Assembly: GCF_023266035.1 (NCBI RefSeq)
Contig: NZ_JAHFRY010000024.1
Coordinates: 1-38,652, forward strand
Length of the DNA: 38,652 bases
Source: Nevskia sp.
Lineage (GTDB): Bacteria > Pseudomonadota > Gammaproteobacteria > Nevskiales > Nevskiaceae
Direction: 5' to 3'
The first letter of the stretch is position 1. Every line of letters begins with the position of its first letter. This document shows positions 17,486 to 29,800 of the stretch, piece by piece. The translations under genes were made by a program, and so were the position numbers. A model generated the notes under the pieces. It worked only from the letters and a program-made list of their open reading frames with translations, did no database searches and had not been told where the DNA came from.

Positions 17486-19810
17486 ATGACTGCTGCCGAC
17501 CGCGTTCACCGCGACATCCTCAACCTCATCGCCATCGAGATCGGCGCCCAGCCGCGCCAGGTGTCGGCGGCGGTCGATCTGCTCGATGAGGGCGCGACCG
17601 TGCCGTTCATCTCGCGCTATCGCAAGGAAGTCACCGGCGGGCTCGACGACACCCAGTTGCGCAAGCTCGAAGAGCGGCTCGGCTATCTGCGCGAGCTCGA
17701 GGATCGCCGCGCGGCGGTGCTCGATTCGATCCGCAGCCAGGGCAAGCTCGGCGAAGACCTGGAAGCGAAGATCAATGCCGCGACCACCAAGGCCGAGGTC
17801 GAGGATCTCTACCTGCCGTACAAGCCGAAGCGCCGCACCCGGGGCGAGATCGCCCGCGAGCGCGGCCTGGAGCCGCTGGCGGAGCTGATCCTCAAGGATC
17901 GCAGCGTGGTGCCGAGCGTCGTCGCGCTGCCGTTCGTGCAGGGCGAAGTCACCGACGTGAAGATCGCCCTCGATGGCGCCCGCGACATCCTCACCGAGCG
18001 TTTCGCCGAAGACGCCGCGCTGCTCGGCCAGCTTCGTACCTATCTGCGCGAACGCGGCGAGCTGCGCGCCAAGCTGATCGAAGGCAAGGCCGAGGCCGGC
18101 GCCAAGTTCAGCGATTACTTCGATCACCACGAGCCGCTGGCCAAGGTCGCCGGCCACCGTGCGCTGGCGATGATGCGCGGCCGCAACGAGGAATTCCTCA
18201 GCATCGATATCGAAGTCGATGCCGATGATGTGTCGCCCTACAAGCCGATCGAGAAGATGATCGCGGCCTCGAAGGACATCCGCATCGACGGTGGCGAAGC
18301 CGATGCCTGGCTGATGTCGGTGGCGCGCTGGACCTGGCGGGTGAAGCTGTCGATGAGCCTGTCGGTCGATCTGATGACCGAGCTGCGCACCCGCGCCGAA
18401 GCCGAAGCGATCGAAGTGTTCGCGCGCAATCTGAAGGCGCTGCTGCTGGCCGCACCGGCCGGCGCCAAGACCACGCTCGGCCTCGATCCGGGCATTCGCA
18501 CCGGCTGCAAGATCGCGGTGATCGATGCCACCGGCAAGCTGCTCGATACCGCCACGGTCTACCCGTTCCAGCCGCGCAACGACACTCGCGGCGCGCAGGC
18601 CGAGATCGCCCGGCTGTGCAAGCTGCACAGCGTCGAGCTGATCGCCATCGGCAACGGCACCGGCAGCCGCGAGACCGAGAAGCTGGTCGCCGAGCTGCTG
18701 CCGCTGCTGCCCGAGCCGCGGCCGCTGAAAGTGGTGGTCAGCGAGGCCGGTGCCTCGGTCTATTCGGCTTCCGAATTGGCGGCCAACGAATTCCCGAATC
18801 TCGATGTGACCCTGCGCGGCGCGGTGTCGATCGCCCGCCGTCTGCAGGACCCGTTGGCCGAGTTGGTGAAGATCGATCCGAAGTCGATCGGTGTCGGCCA
18901 GTACCAGCACGATGTCGATCAGTTCCGGCTCGCCAAGCAGCTCGATGCGGTGGTCGAGGATGCGGTGAACGCCGTCGGTGTCGACTTGAACACGGCTTCC
19001 GCGCCGCTGCTGGCGCGCGTCTCCGGCCTGAGCCGTTCGATGGCCGAAGGCATCGTCTTCCATCGCGACAGCCACGGCGCCTTCAAGTCGCGCAAGGCGC
19101 TGCTGACCGTGTCACGCCTGGGCCCGAAAACCTTCGAGCAGTGCGCCGGCTTCCTGCGCATTCGCGATGGCGAGGAGCCGCTCGATGCATCGTCCGTGCA
19201 TCCGGAAGCCTACGAAGTGGCGCGCCAGATCGTCAGCGCCTGCGGACGCGATCTGCGTGAAGTGATGGGTGACAGCGCGGCCTTGAAGAAGGTCGACCCG
19301 AAGCAGTTCATCAGCGAGCACTTCGGCCTGCCGACGGTGCGCGACATCATCAGCGAGCTGGAAAAGCCGGGCCGCGATCCGCGCCCCGAGTTCAAGACCG
19401 CGACCTTCGCCGACGGCATCAACGAAGTCGTCGACCTGAAGCCGGGGATGATCCTCGAAGGCACGGTGACCAATGTCGCGGCCTTCGGCGCCTTCGTCGA
19501 CATCGGCGTTCATCAGGACGGGCTGGTGCACGTCTCGCAGCTGTCCGATCGCTTCATCAAGGATCCGCACGAGGTGGTCAAGGCCGGCCAGATCGTCAAG
19601 GTGCGGGTCGTCGATGTCGATGTGAAGCGTGGCCGCATCGCGCTGTCGATGAAGAAGGACGATGGCTCGGCGGCGCCGGTGTCCGGTGCCCGTGGCGCCG
19701 AGCGCGCGCCGGACCGGCGCAGCACCCAGCCGCAGCGCGGCGCGCAGAAGTCCTCACCACAGCTGGGTTCGCTGGGTAGTGCCTTGGCGGATGCGCTGAA
19801 GAAGCGCTGA
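17486..19810 (+). CDS. tex: Tex family RNA-binding transcription accessory protein
   Basis: At 774 residues it matches E. coli YhgF/Tex in length and plan. The N-terminal Tex domain carries [20 protein letters not shown] and [18 protein letters not shown] YqgF-type RNase-H-like domain begins near 328 ([14 protein letters not shown]). Helix-hairpin-helix motifs lie at about 500-565 ([36 protein letters not shown]). A C-terminal S1 domain begins near 652 ([20 protein letters not shown]). Tex binds RNA and single-stranded nucleic acid and affects transcription. The ATG at 17486 gives the family start; the frame continues upstream without supporting sequence. A monocistronic housekeeping gene. 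Confidence 0.95.
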   Translation: MTAADRVHRDILNLIAIEIGAQPRQVSAAVDLLDEGATVPFISRYRKEVTGGLDDTQLRKLEERLGYLRELEDRRAAVLDSIRSQGKLGEDLEAKINAATTKAEVEDLYLPYKPKRRTRGEIARERGLEPLAELILKDRSVVPSVVALPFVQGEVTDVKIALDGARDILTERFAEDAALLGQLRTYLRERGELRAKLIEGKAEAGAKFSDYFDHHEPLAKVAGHRALAMMRGRNEEFLSIDIEVDADDVSPYKPIEKMIAASKDIRIDGGEADAWLMSVARWTWRVKLSMSLSVDLMTELRTRAEAEAIEVFARNLKALLLAAPAGAKTTLGLDPGIRTGCKIAVIDATGKLLDTATVYPFQPRNDTRGAQAEIARLCKLHSVELIAIGNGTGSRETEKLVAELLPLLPEPRPLKVVVSEAGASVYSASELAANEFPNLDVTLRGAVSIARRLQDPLAELVKIDPKSIGVGQYQHDVDQFRLAKQLDAVVEDAVNAVGVDLNTASAPLLARVSGLSRSMAEGIVFHRDSHGAFKSRKALLTVSRLGPKTFEQCAGFLRIRDGEEPLDASSVHPEAYEVARQIVSACGRDLREVMGDSAALKKVDPKQFISEHFGLPTVRDIISELEKPGRDPRPEFKTATFADGINEVVDLKPGMILEGTVTNVAAFGAFVDIGVHQDGLVHVSQLSDRFIKDPHEVVKAGQIVKVRVVDVDVKRGRIALSMKKDDGSAAPVSGARGAERAPDRRSTQPQRGAQKSSPQLGSLGSALADALKKR

Positions 19811-19816
19811 CCTTTT

Positions 19817-19993
19817 CAACTCCCTCCCCCGCGTTGCGGGGGGGCGGCAGCGTGTGCGCTTTCGGAAGTGCCTCGGATGGCACTTCCGAGCGCGCTGACG
19901 ACGGGCGGTAGTCCGAGGAAGGGGCGTTTGACGGTGGCGCGGAATTCAACCGCCCCCATCCCAGCCTTCCCCCGCAAGCGGGGGAAGGAGTTG
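19817..19993. repeat. MITE-like element with CAACTCC...GGAGTTG ends
   Basis: A 177-bp non-coding stretch starts CAACTCCCTCCCCCGC and ends with GCGGGGGAAGGAGTTG; these inverted ends match at 15 of 16 positions. Each end itself folds (CCCCCGCGTTGCGGGGG). Inside is a second hairpin, CGGAAGTGCC/GGCACTTCCG, near 19863-19888. Its right border lies 4 bases from the last codon of a truncated gene, suggesting it took part in that gene's loss. Confidence 0.65.
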
Positions 19994-19997
19994 TCAC

Positions 19998-20258
19998 TTA
20001 GGGCATTGGATCCAGCAGCCCGGTCATCAGATGCCGCGAGGCATGCAGGTTGTGCTGCACGCCGTCGACGACGATGCAGAACGCCGCGTCCATGACGTTC
20101 AGCAGCGGATAGACGCCGAGCGCGGCGACGAAGAACACGCTGCCTTCCGGGTTGTAGCCGTTGAAGAAATAGCGATCGTAGAAATTGCGGTCGGTACCGG
20201 CGTAGGCAATCGGCTCGGCGGTCTGGTGAATCGGTTAATCGTCGCCCTTGGTCAGTAT
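19998..20258 (-). pseudogene. Remnant of a gene paired with the APH-like kinase
   Basis: The minus strand reads ILTKGDD, then an in-frame TAA (20237-20235), then 78 sense codons (PIHQTAEPIAYAG, DRNFYDRYFFNGYNPEGS, LLNVMDAAFCIVVDGVQHN, LHASRHL) and a stop after GLLDPMP. The text looks like the N-terminus of a longer conserved protein, with a Tyr codon turned to TAA and no ATG (ATA at 20258). The 3' part is missing at the border of the MITE-like repeat. It begins 14 bases after the APH-like kinase stop on the same strand; I recall similar proteins beside such kinases (the DUF7064/7065 type), but that identification is tentative. Confidence 0.65.
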
Positions 20259-20271
20259 GGCGGGTCTCGGC

Positions 20272-21387
20272 TCAGCGGATCAGGGACAGCGAACCGAGAT
20301 CGATCATCTGCTGCGCATGGCGGTTGATCATCGTGCTGAGCATCTGGTCGCCGCGTTCGGTCGGCGTGGTGATCGCCGCACCGACCACGCCCATGATCAG
20401 GCCGTGTGGTGCCAGCAGGCGGTAGTCGTGCCAGCAGCGCTCCCAGCTGTAATCGCTGACGCCGCGAGCGAGCAGGGCACTGTGGTAGCGGCGCGCCAGG
20501 GTTTCCTCGACTGGCCGGCGCACCGCGGGCAGCAGGCCGGCGCCGATGAAGTAGCTGGCGTCGAGCACACCGGGGCCGGCCATCAGGGTCTGCCAGTCCA
20601 GTGCGGCGACCGGCGTCTTGCCGCCACGGGCGTCGAACAACATGTTGTCGAGCCGGTAGTCGTGATGAACGATGGTGAACGGCGCGGTCTGCATCGCGAA
20701 CCAGGGCACGATGTTGGCGGCGAACTGGTCAAGGATCGCCGCCACGCCGGGTTCGAGCAGGGCGGCGAAACGCGGCTTGACCATCTCCACCGCCGGCGGG
20801 AACTGGCTGCAGTACATGCCGACCATCAAGTCGCGGCTCATCCAGGCTTGCGACAGCGTGGCCTGATCACCCCACAGCGGTGCCTGCATCGCCGCCACTG
20901 CGTCCATTGCTGCTTCGGCATCGGCCAGGCTGCAACCGGTCAGCTGATCGCCGCCGCGGGCAGGGGCGAGGTCTTCGAACAGCAGGCAGAAGGTGGTCTT
21001 GTCGGCGGCGATGTCGGCGAACAGGGCCGTGGCCACGACGGCGCCGAGGCGTGGCGCGACCAGTTGATAGAAGCGCGTCTCGCGCTCGTACAGGCCGAGG
21101 GCCTGACCTGAGGCGCGGCTGGCTTCGCCGGCGGCGGCCATCTTGGCGACCAGGGTGGTCGGCGCGCCAGCCTCGGCGCGGTCGTAGCGGAGGGCGATGC
21201 GCAGATTGGCTCCCATCATGCCGTTGCCGACCGGGGTGCTGCTGGCTTCGACCACGCGTGCCGTGCCGATCCGGCCGCTGGCGCGCAGCACCGTGGTCAG
21301 CCATTCGGGCGTAAGTCCCTGCGGACCATCGATCAGGGGATGGCCTGCGGCCGGGTCATGGCGCAGCGGGGCGGTCAGGGTGGTCAT
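20272..21387 (-). CDS. APH-family small-molecule phosphotransferase
   Basis: This 371-residue protein has the aminoglycoside-phosphotransferase fold used by many small-molecule kinases: Lys82 in LVAKMAA, the catalytic loop TIVHHDYRLDNMLFD (Asp243, Asn248), and the metal-binding LDW (Asp264) in place of DFG. It resembles the ACAD10-type kinase domain and lipid or steroid catabolism proteins more than antibiotic resistance enzymes. It is divergent from the TetR gene across 94 bases holding a TetR-type operator, so it is probably under that repressor. A broken second gene follows it, so this pathway may be decaying in this strain. An ACAD10/11-like dehydrogenase is encoded at 3176. Confidence 0.8.
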   Translation of the reverse strand: MTTLTAPLRHDPAAGHPLIDGPQGLTPEWLTTVLRASGRIGTARVVEASSTPVGNGMMGANLRIALRYDRAEAGAPTTLVAKMAAAGEASRASGQALGLYERETRFYQLVAPRLGAVVATALFADIAADKTTFCLLFEDLAPARGGDQLTGCSLADAEAAMDAVAAMQAPLWGDQATLSQAWMSRDLMVGMYCSQFPPAVEMVKPRFAALLEPGVAAILDQFAANIVPWFAMQTAPFTIVHHDYRLDNMLFDARGGKTPVAALDWQTLMAGPGVLDASYFIGAGLLPAVRRPVEETLARRYHSALLARGVSDYSWERCWHDYRLLAPHGLIMGVVGAAITTPTERGDQMLSTMINRHAQQMIDLGSLSLIR

Positions 21388-21446
21388 GCGCTCTCCTCAC
21401 GATTATTGATGTTTTGCCCGGCATGTCGATGCTGCCAGGTCAAAGA

Positions 21447-21475
21447 TTGACACTGTAAAATATACAGCGTTAAAT
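21447..21475 (+). promoter_or_regulatory. TetR promoter with embedded palindromic operator
   Basis: TTGACA (21447-21452) and TTAAAT (21470-21475) are 17 bases apart. Exactly between them lies a perfect inverted repeat, CTGTA-AAATA-TACAG (21453-21467). A repressor there would block the -35/-10 gap. It is the obvious autorepression site for the TetR protein and could also control the divergent kinase gene. The predicted start falls at or beside ATG 21482, implying a leaderless transcript. Confidence 0.7.
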
Positions 21476-21481
21476 AACGGT

Positions 21482-22207
21482 ATGGCACGCGCACAATTGA
21501 GTCAAGAGCAGATCGACGTGATGCGTCAGCGGCTGGTGCTGCTGGCGCTCGACATCTATCGCCGCGAGGGCATCGACGCCATCTCGCTGCGCCGCCTCGC
21601 CGAGATGGCCGGCATCAGCCACACGCTGCCGTATCGCTATTTCGAGTCCAAGGAAGCCTTGCTGGTGGCGCTGCGTACCGAGTGCACGCAGGCCTTCGAT
21701 CGCCATGTGCACGAGCAGGAGCACGCCAAGGCGCCGCCGCTGGAGCGCATCCGCTCCGTGGCCGAGGCCTACATCGATTACGTGCGCCGCTGGCCGACCG
21801 ACTACCTGCTGATCTTCGCTGCGCACCCGACGCCGCTGACCCAGTACCCGGACCTGCTGGCCGCGCGCCAGCGGGTGGTGGAGCACGGCGTCGAAGTGGC
21901 GCGGTCGGCGATCGACGCCGGCCTGCTGCATGGCGACGCCCGCCAGGTCGCCCATCTGTTCTGGATGTCGCTGCATGGTCTGATGACCCTGCACGTCGCC
22001 GGCCAGCTGGTGCATGGCTGCAGCCTGGAAGATCTGCTGGAGCCGCTGATCGAATCGATGATCGGCGTCAAGGCGCAAGCTGCTCCAGCGGTCGCTCCAG
22101 TTGCCGCAAGTGCACGCCGCCGACCGGACCCGAACCGGCCGCCGCGCGTTCCGCCCAGCGATGTCCTGATCGCGCCCCGGCGTCGACGTCCCGGGCCGCG
22201 CGGCTGA
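21482..22207 (+). CDS. TetR-family transcriptional regulator
   Basis: This 241-residue regulator has an N-terminal TetR helix-turn-helix: ALDIYRREGIDAISLRRLAE, then MAGISHTLPYRYFESKEALL (about 22-61). The ligand-binding domain follows. After about residue 200 comes a Pro/Arg-rich basic tail (ARRRPDPNRPPRVPP; APRRRRPGPRG) that is unusual for the family and may add non-specific DNA contact. The gene lies 33 bases before the desaturase-type gene on the same strand, so it probably heads the operon TetR-desaturase-rubredoxin and represses it together with the divergent kinase. A fatty-acyl or similar lipid ligand is an inference from the neighbours. Confidence 0.88.
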   Translation: MARAQLSQEQIDVMRQRLVLLALDIYRREGIDAISLRRLAEMAGISHTLPYRYFESKEALLVALRTECTQAFDRHVHEQEHAKAPPLERIRSVAEAYIDYVRRWPTDYLLIFAAHPTPLTQYPDLLAARQRVVEHGVEVARSAIDAGLLHGDARQVAHLFWMSLHGLMTLHVAGQLVHGCSLEDLLEPLIESMIGVKAQAAPAVAPVAASARRRPDPNRPPRVPPSDVLIAPRRRRPGPRG

Positions 22208-22240
22208 ACCGTTCCAGATCCGCTTACTCGCGAGTTCCCC

Positions 22241-23149
22241 ATGAGCACTGCCCCCGTTTCGCTGACCAGCCTGAGCCCTGAGCAGAAGGCCGAATTCAAT
22301 CGCCTGACTCGCGCGCCCGATGTCGCCTGGCCCACCGTCGCGCTGTGGGTGCTGGTGGTTGGTGTCTACCTGTCCAGCTACGTGCTGGCCGGTATCGGCA
22401 TCATCCCGCTGTGGTGGGGCATGGTCATCAACAGCGTGATCGGCTACTTCGCGTTCTCGATCGTCCACGACTCCATTCACCGGGCGATCTCGACCAACGC
22501 CAGGCTCAATGACTTCATCGGCCAGACCACGGTCTGGCTCGGCGCGCCCTATGTCGATCTGAAGCTGTTCCGCTGGGGCCATATCCTGCATCACCGTTTC
22601 ACCGGCGGCCCGCGCGATCCGGACCAGATCCTGCACGGCCCGAGCTGGAGTCTGCCGTTGCGCTGGATCGCAATCGATCTGCTCTATCTGATCCACTCCA
22701 TTCGCTATGGCGACAAGATCTCGAAGCCCTACCTGCGCCGTTCGCTGTGGCTGACTGCAGGCACCGCCGTGGTTTTCGGCGCGCTGATCGCCAACGGTTA
22801 TTTCTGGCATCTGCTGATGCTCTGGCTGGTGCCGTCGCGAATGATCTTCCTGACCCTCGGCTTCAGCTTCTTCTGGCTGCCGCATGTGCCGCACGACGTG
22901 CGCCAGGACGAGAACCTGACCAAGGCCACGGCGATCCGCCTCGGCCACGAAAGTTTCATGACGCCGGCGCTGCAGTACCAGAACTTCCACCTGATCCATC
23001 ACCTGTATCCGACCACGCCGTTCTACAACAACGTCCGCGTCTGGCAGTTGCTGGAACCGGCGCTGCGCCAGCGCGATCTGGCGATCCAGTACGGCTTCGC
23101 GATCCGGCCGACGATTCATCCGGCGCCGGGTTCGGCGCAGGCCGCCTGA
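22241..23149 (+). CDS. Membrane fatty-acid-desaturase/hydroxylase-type enzyme
   Basis: This 302-residue di-iron membrane enzyme has the three histidine boxes HDSIH (76-80), HILHH (114-118) and HLIHH (250-254), plus extra His in LPHVPHD. Membrane helices lie near 33-55, 57-75, 140-155 and 172-212. The family includes desaturases, carotenoid hydroxylases and alkane hydroxylases; they use O2 and two electrons. The adjacent rubredoxin gene 31 bases downstream suggests rubredoxin, rather than ferredoxin or cytochrome b5, delivers the electrons, as in AlkB systems. No rubredoxin reductase is present here. The substrate is unknown; acyl lipid or terpenoid are candidates. Confidence 0.85.
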   Translation: MSTAPVSLTSLSPEQKAEFNRLTRAPDVAWPTVALWVLVVGVYLSSYVLAGIGIIPLWWGMVINSVIGYFAFSIVHDSIHRAISTNARLNDFIGQTTVWLGAPYVDLKLFRWGHILHHRFTGGPRDPDQILHGPSWSLPLRWIAIDLLYLIHSIRYGDKISKPYLRRSLWLTAGTAVVFGALIANGYFWHLLMLWLVPSRMIFLTLGFSFFWLPHVPHDVRQDENLTKATAIRLGHESFMTPALQYQNFHLIHHLYPTTPFYNNVRVWQLLEPALRQRDLAIQYGFAIRPTIHPAPGSAQAA

Positions 23150-23180
23150 GCCACGTCCAACGAAAAGCTGAGGAGAACCG

Positions 23181-23357
23181 ATGAGCACAGCCAACCGCCG
23201 CTATCGCTGCCGCTACTGCTCGCACGTCTATGACGAAGCCCTCGGCGATGCCGATGCCGGCATCGCGCCCGGCACCCGCTTCGAGGACATTCCGGACGAC
23301 TGGATGTGCCCGGAATGCGGCGCCGCCAAGGGTGATTACGACTTGATCGAGGGCTGA
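23181..23357 (+). CDS. Rubredoxin
   Basis: A 58-residue rubredoxin with both CX2C iron-binding knuckles: YRCRYCSHVYDEA at 8-20 and WMCPECGAAKGDY at 41-53. The bridge GIAPGTRFEDIPDDW is typical. It carries one electron between a reductase and an oxygenase. The start ATG 23181 has a clear GAGGAG ribosome site. It follows the desaturase-type gene by 31 bases, forming an electron-carrier/oxygenase pair. Confidence 0.95.
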   Translation: MSTANRRYRCRYCSHVYDEALGDADAGIAPGTRFEDIPDDWMCPECGAAKGDYDLIEG

Positions 23358-23371
23358 TGGGCTGTGGCCGT

Positions 23372-23401
23372 TGTCCGGCCGGTCGAAATGTGGTCCGCTT
23401 G
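23372..23401 (+). promoter_or_regulatory. Possible weak module-R motif before the sigma gene
   Basis: TGTCCGGCC starts at 23372 and CGCTTG at 23396. The -35-like block matches the module-R motif, but the -10-like block has one mismatch and starts 24, not 23, bases later. It could allow weak autoregulation, or be chance. Confidence 0.2.
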
Positions 23402-23432
23402 CGCCATCCAGTCCACGCCGGCCCGCGCAGCG

Positions 23433-23984
23433 ATGAGCGACATCACCCAGCTGATCGAAAGCCAGAATCGCGAGGTCGGCGTCGACAGCGCCGCGCTGTT
23501 CCGCGCCGCGTTCGACGAGCTTCGCAAGCTGGCGCGCTCGCGGCTGGCGGCTTCCGCGCCGCTGACCCTGCTCGACACCACCGCCCTGGTCCACGAAAGC
23601 TGGCTGCGCCTGTCCGGCCAGCAGACCCTGCAGGTGGAAACCCGGCGCAAGTTCTTCGCCTATGCCTCGCAGGTGATGCGCACGGTGATCGTCGACGAGA
23701 TCCGTGTACGCAATGCCGAACGCCGCGGCAGCGGCGAGCAGGCGCTGACCCTGAACACCGCGATCGGCGATGGTGTGGCGGCCGACAACGATGAAGCGCT
23801 GCAGGTGCATGAAGCGCTGGAGGCGCTGGCCCAGGTCGAGCCGCGTCTGGCCCAGGTGGTCGAGATGCGCTACTTCGGCGGGCTCACCGAAGTCGAGATC
23901 GGCGAAGCGCTGGGCCTGACCGAACGCACCGTGCGCCGTGATTGGGAGAAGGCCCGGCTGCTGCTGGCGGCGATGCTGCGCTGA
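23433..23984 (+). CDS. ECF sigma factor, kinase-associated (X6/ECF43-like), module R
   Basis: This 183-residue sigma factor is paralogous to the one at 15705. Region 2 has LRKLARSRLAASAPLTLLDT, then TALVHESWLRL and FFAYASQVMRTVIVDEIRVR. Region 4 is VEMRYFGGLTEVEIGEALGL, then TERTVRRDWEKARLLLA; the RDWEKAR ending is typical of the X6 type. Thr49-Thr50 occupy the place of the usual acidic residues in region 2.2, as in module L, so kinase phosphorylation is the expected switch. No anti-sigma factor is adjacent. The ATG at 23433 is chosen because it gives MSDIT, matching the paralogue. The kinase gene follows by 58 bases. Confidence 0.88.
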   Translation: MSDITQLIESQNREVGVDSAALFRAAFDELRKLARSRLAASAPLTLLDTTALVHESWLRLSGQQTLQVETRRKFFAYASQVMRTVIVDEIRVRNAERRGSGEQALTLNTAIGDGVAADNDEALQVHEALEALAQVEPRLAQVVEMRYFGGLTEVEIGEALGLTERTVRRDWEKARLLLAAMLR

Positions 23985-24008
23985 GCATCCAGCCCGCAGC
24001 GTCGGCGA

Positions 24009-24037
24009 TGTCCGTTTCGGCGCGCCGATTGCGTTTG
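24009..24037 (+). promoter_or_regulatory. Module-R ECF promoter motif, copy R1
   Basis: TGTCCGTTTCGGC starts at 24009 and CGTTTGCC at 24032, 23 bases apart. The -10-like part ends 5 bases before the kinase ATG, so the transcript would be leaderless or nearly so. Confidence 0.75.
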
Positions 24038-24042
24038 CCTGA

Positions 24043-26730
<2,688 letters not shown>

Positions 26731-26768
26731 ACCCGGCCGTCAGCGGCCTCGGTTCCCTGAAGGAACGA

Positions 26769-26797
26769 TGTCCGGTTTGGGCGCGCGGTTGCGTTTG
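26769..26797 (+). promoter_or_regulatory. Module-R ECF promoter motif, copy R2
   Basis: TGTCCGGTTTGGGC starts at 26769 and CGTTTGC at 26792, 23 bases apart. It lies in the gap after the kinase stop and about 35 bases before the lipoprotein ATG. Confidence 0.75.
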
Positions 26798-26831
26798 CAG
26801 GGGTGAGCCATCACGCCCGGAAGCCCACGCC

Positions 26832-29800
26832 ATGACCTTTGCCCGCATCCTGCCGATCGCCGTCGTCCTCGCCCTGCTGGCGGGCTGCGATGGCGCTGCG
26901 CCGGGAACCCCCGCACCGCCACCACCACCACCGGCCGGCAATCGCGCGCCGGTCGCGCAGTTCGCAGCGCCCGCCACGGTGATCGCCGGCCAGCCGCTGG
27001 CGTTCGACGGCAGCGCGTCCAGCGATCCGGATGGCGATGCGCTCAGCCTGCACTGGGATTTCGGTGACGGCCTGCGCGGCGGTGGCGGGCGTCTGGCGCA
27101 CGTGTTCGACAGCGCCGGCAGCTACCCGGTGACGCTGACCGCGACCGATCCCGCGGGCGCCAGCGGCAGCCTCAGCCACACGATCACCGTCGCGCCGGCG
27201 CCGGGGCCGGCACGGACGCAGGCGGTCAGCGGCCGGGTCACCGCACTCGATGGCAGCGCGCTGGCCGAGGTCGGCGTGCGCGCCGGCGCTACCACCGGCG
27301 TCACCGACGGCGACGGCCGGCTGTCGCTGGCGCTGGGCATCGGCGTGCCGCAAACCCTGCGCTTCAGCCGCAGCGGCTATGTCGACCAGGTCCAGACCCT
27401 GAACTTCCCCGAAGGCAGTGGCGAAGACACCAGCTTCGTCGTGGCGATGCGTGCCGGCGAGCCGGCGCAGACCTTGGCCGATGCCGCGGCCGGCGGCGTG
27501 CTGAGCGGCCGCGACGGCGTCCGCATCCAGTTGCCGCCGGCCGCGCTGGTCACCGCCGCCGGGGTTCCGGTCAGCGGTGCGGTGGACATCACGATGACGC
27601 CGATCGACATCACCTTGCCCAATGCTGGCGGCTTCCCCGGCCAGTTCGCCGGGATCGATGCCAATGCCGTCGTCCAGCCGATCGTCAGCTACGGCACTAC
27701 CGATTTCGTGCTCAGCCAAGGCGGCCAGCGGCTGCAGCTGGCGCCCGGCAAGCCGGCGGAAATCCTGCTGCCGCTGTACGCCACGCAGCGGCTTGGCGGC
27801 GCTGTGATCGCGGTCGGCGAGCGCCTGCCGCTGTGGTCGCTGAGCGAAACCTCCGGGCTCTGGGTGCAGGAAGGCGAGGGTGAAGTGGTGGCCGCCGCCG
27901 CTGCGCCCACCGGCATGGCGCTGCGCGCGACGGTGTCGCACTTCTCGCCGTGGAATGCCGACATTCCCTTCGTGCTGCGCAGTCCCGGTGTGCGCGGCCG
28001 CTGTGTCTACGACGACGACATCGGCGTGCCGGGGGCACGTGATCATTTTGCCACTGCCGTGCTCTGCAACTGGCTGGCCGAGATGGACCGCGGCATCCCG
28101 CCCCAGGGTGCAGCACGAGGCGCGCCGGCCCACGCACCGGCCCGCTTCGGCAGCCAGGCGGAACCGCCGCCACCGCCGCTGCCCGGCTTCTCGGCCTACG
28201 GTGCGGTGCCGGTCGGCGGCGACGTCCTTGCACTGCCGGCCAATGCGCCGATCCGCTTCACCGTCACCGCCCTGAACGGTAGTTTCACCGGCAGCGCCAC
28301 GCTCGCTGCCGGCAGTACCGAAAGCGAAGTGGTGGTGAAGATGCGGCCGCTGGAAACCGGCGGCGGCGATGGCGAGGCGATCACCCTGCCGTTCGAGGCC
28401 GAACGTCGCTTCGAAGCCGGTGAAACGCAGAGCTTCCGTCTTGAAGGGCAGGGCTTCCGCTGGCTGCGCGTCACCGTGACGCCGACCGGCAGCGGCGCTC
28501 CGGTGCAGGGCGAGCTCCGCGTGTTCCGGGGCCTGTTGCCGGTGGCCGGCGGCAATCTGCAAGCCGGTTTGACCGTGCTGCTGGCGGCGAACGGCGAGCA
28601 CCGCGTGGAACTGCTGCCGACCGGCGACACGCCGACGACGGCGCGCCTGCGTATCGAACTGCTCGGCAGCGATCAGGCCGAAACGCTGCCGCTGCCGCTG
28701 GACTTGAACCGCAGCCAGCCGGAACTGACGGTATTGCGCACCAGCTTCAACGTCGAAGCGGCGCGCACGCTGCACTTCGGCCTGCGCGAAAACCGCGTGC
28801 ACTATCGTTTGCGCGAGCCCGACGGCAGCGAGGTCTTCAACTTCCCGGCCGATGGCAATGCCAGCAGCTTCAGCTTCCTGCAGCGCTCGCTGCCGGCCAG
28901 CATCGGCACTTACGTGCTGGAAGCCGCCAGCATCGATGGCCTGACCTGGCCGCTCAATCTGTCCGCCGAACTCAGCCACTGGCTGCCGCAGGGCGCGGTG
29001 CTCGACGGTTACAAGCTGCTGGACCTGGTCGCCGACCGTGCCGGTCAGCCGGTGCTGCTGCTGTCGCGCGACTACAGCGAAGGCGGCAGCGCGCGGCAGG
29101 CGCTGGTGCTGCGCCGCTGGAGCGGCAGCGAGTGGCTCGAAGCCGCCGGCGAACTCACCGGCATCGTGCCGCGCAACTGCGGCTTCAGCGGCGCCAATGC
29201 CGCCAGCCTGGCCTTCGACAGCAGCAACCGGCCGCTGCTGGCCTACACCGAAGCGCTCGGCAGCGCCGGTATCCGGACCGTGGTGCAGCGCTACTCGGGC
29301 AGCGCCTGGCAGACGCTGGGGCCTGACCAGGGCGTGCTTGGCCAGAACCCTGGCCGAGCCTCCTGCACGACCGCCCGCGTGCTGATCCGCGTCGATGGCG
29401 ACGATCGCCCGCTGGTGGCGCTGCGCAGCGCGCAGTCGGACTTCCAGTTCGAAGTCAGGCGTTACGACGGCAGCGCCTGGACCGGGATAGCGGCGCCGTT
29501 GGCCGCATCCGATCCATTCGACGGCGAGCAGTTCGACCTGCAGCTGGCGCCGGACGGCCAGGCCTACGTCGCCAGCAGCCAGCGTTCGACAGCCGAGGCG
29601 GCGCGCGTGTTGCGCTACGTGGCTGGGCCAGGGCCGCAGTCGGGGCCGGGCGCCTGGCAGGCCGTCGGTCCCGATCAGGGCCGTTTGCCGGCACCGGCGG
29701 GCCAGGGTGCGGAGTACGACCCTTTGCTGCGCTTCACGGCCAGCGGTCAGCCGATCGTGGCCGGCGGCAATCGCCAGTCGGTGGCGGTGTTTCGTTACGA

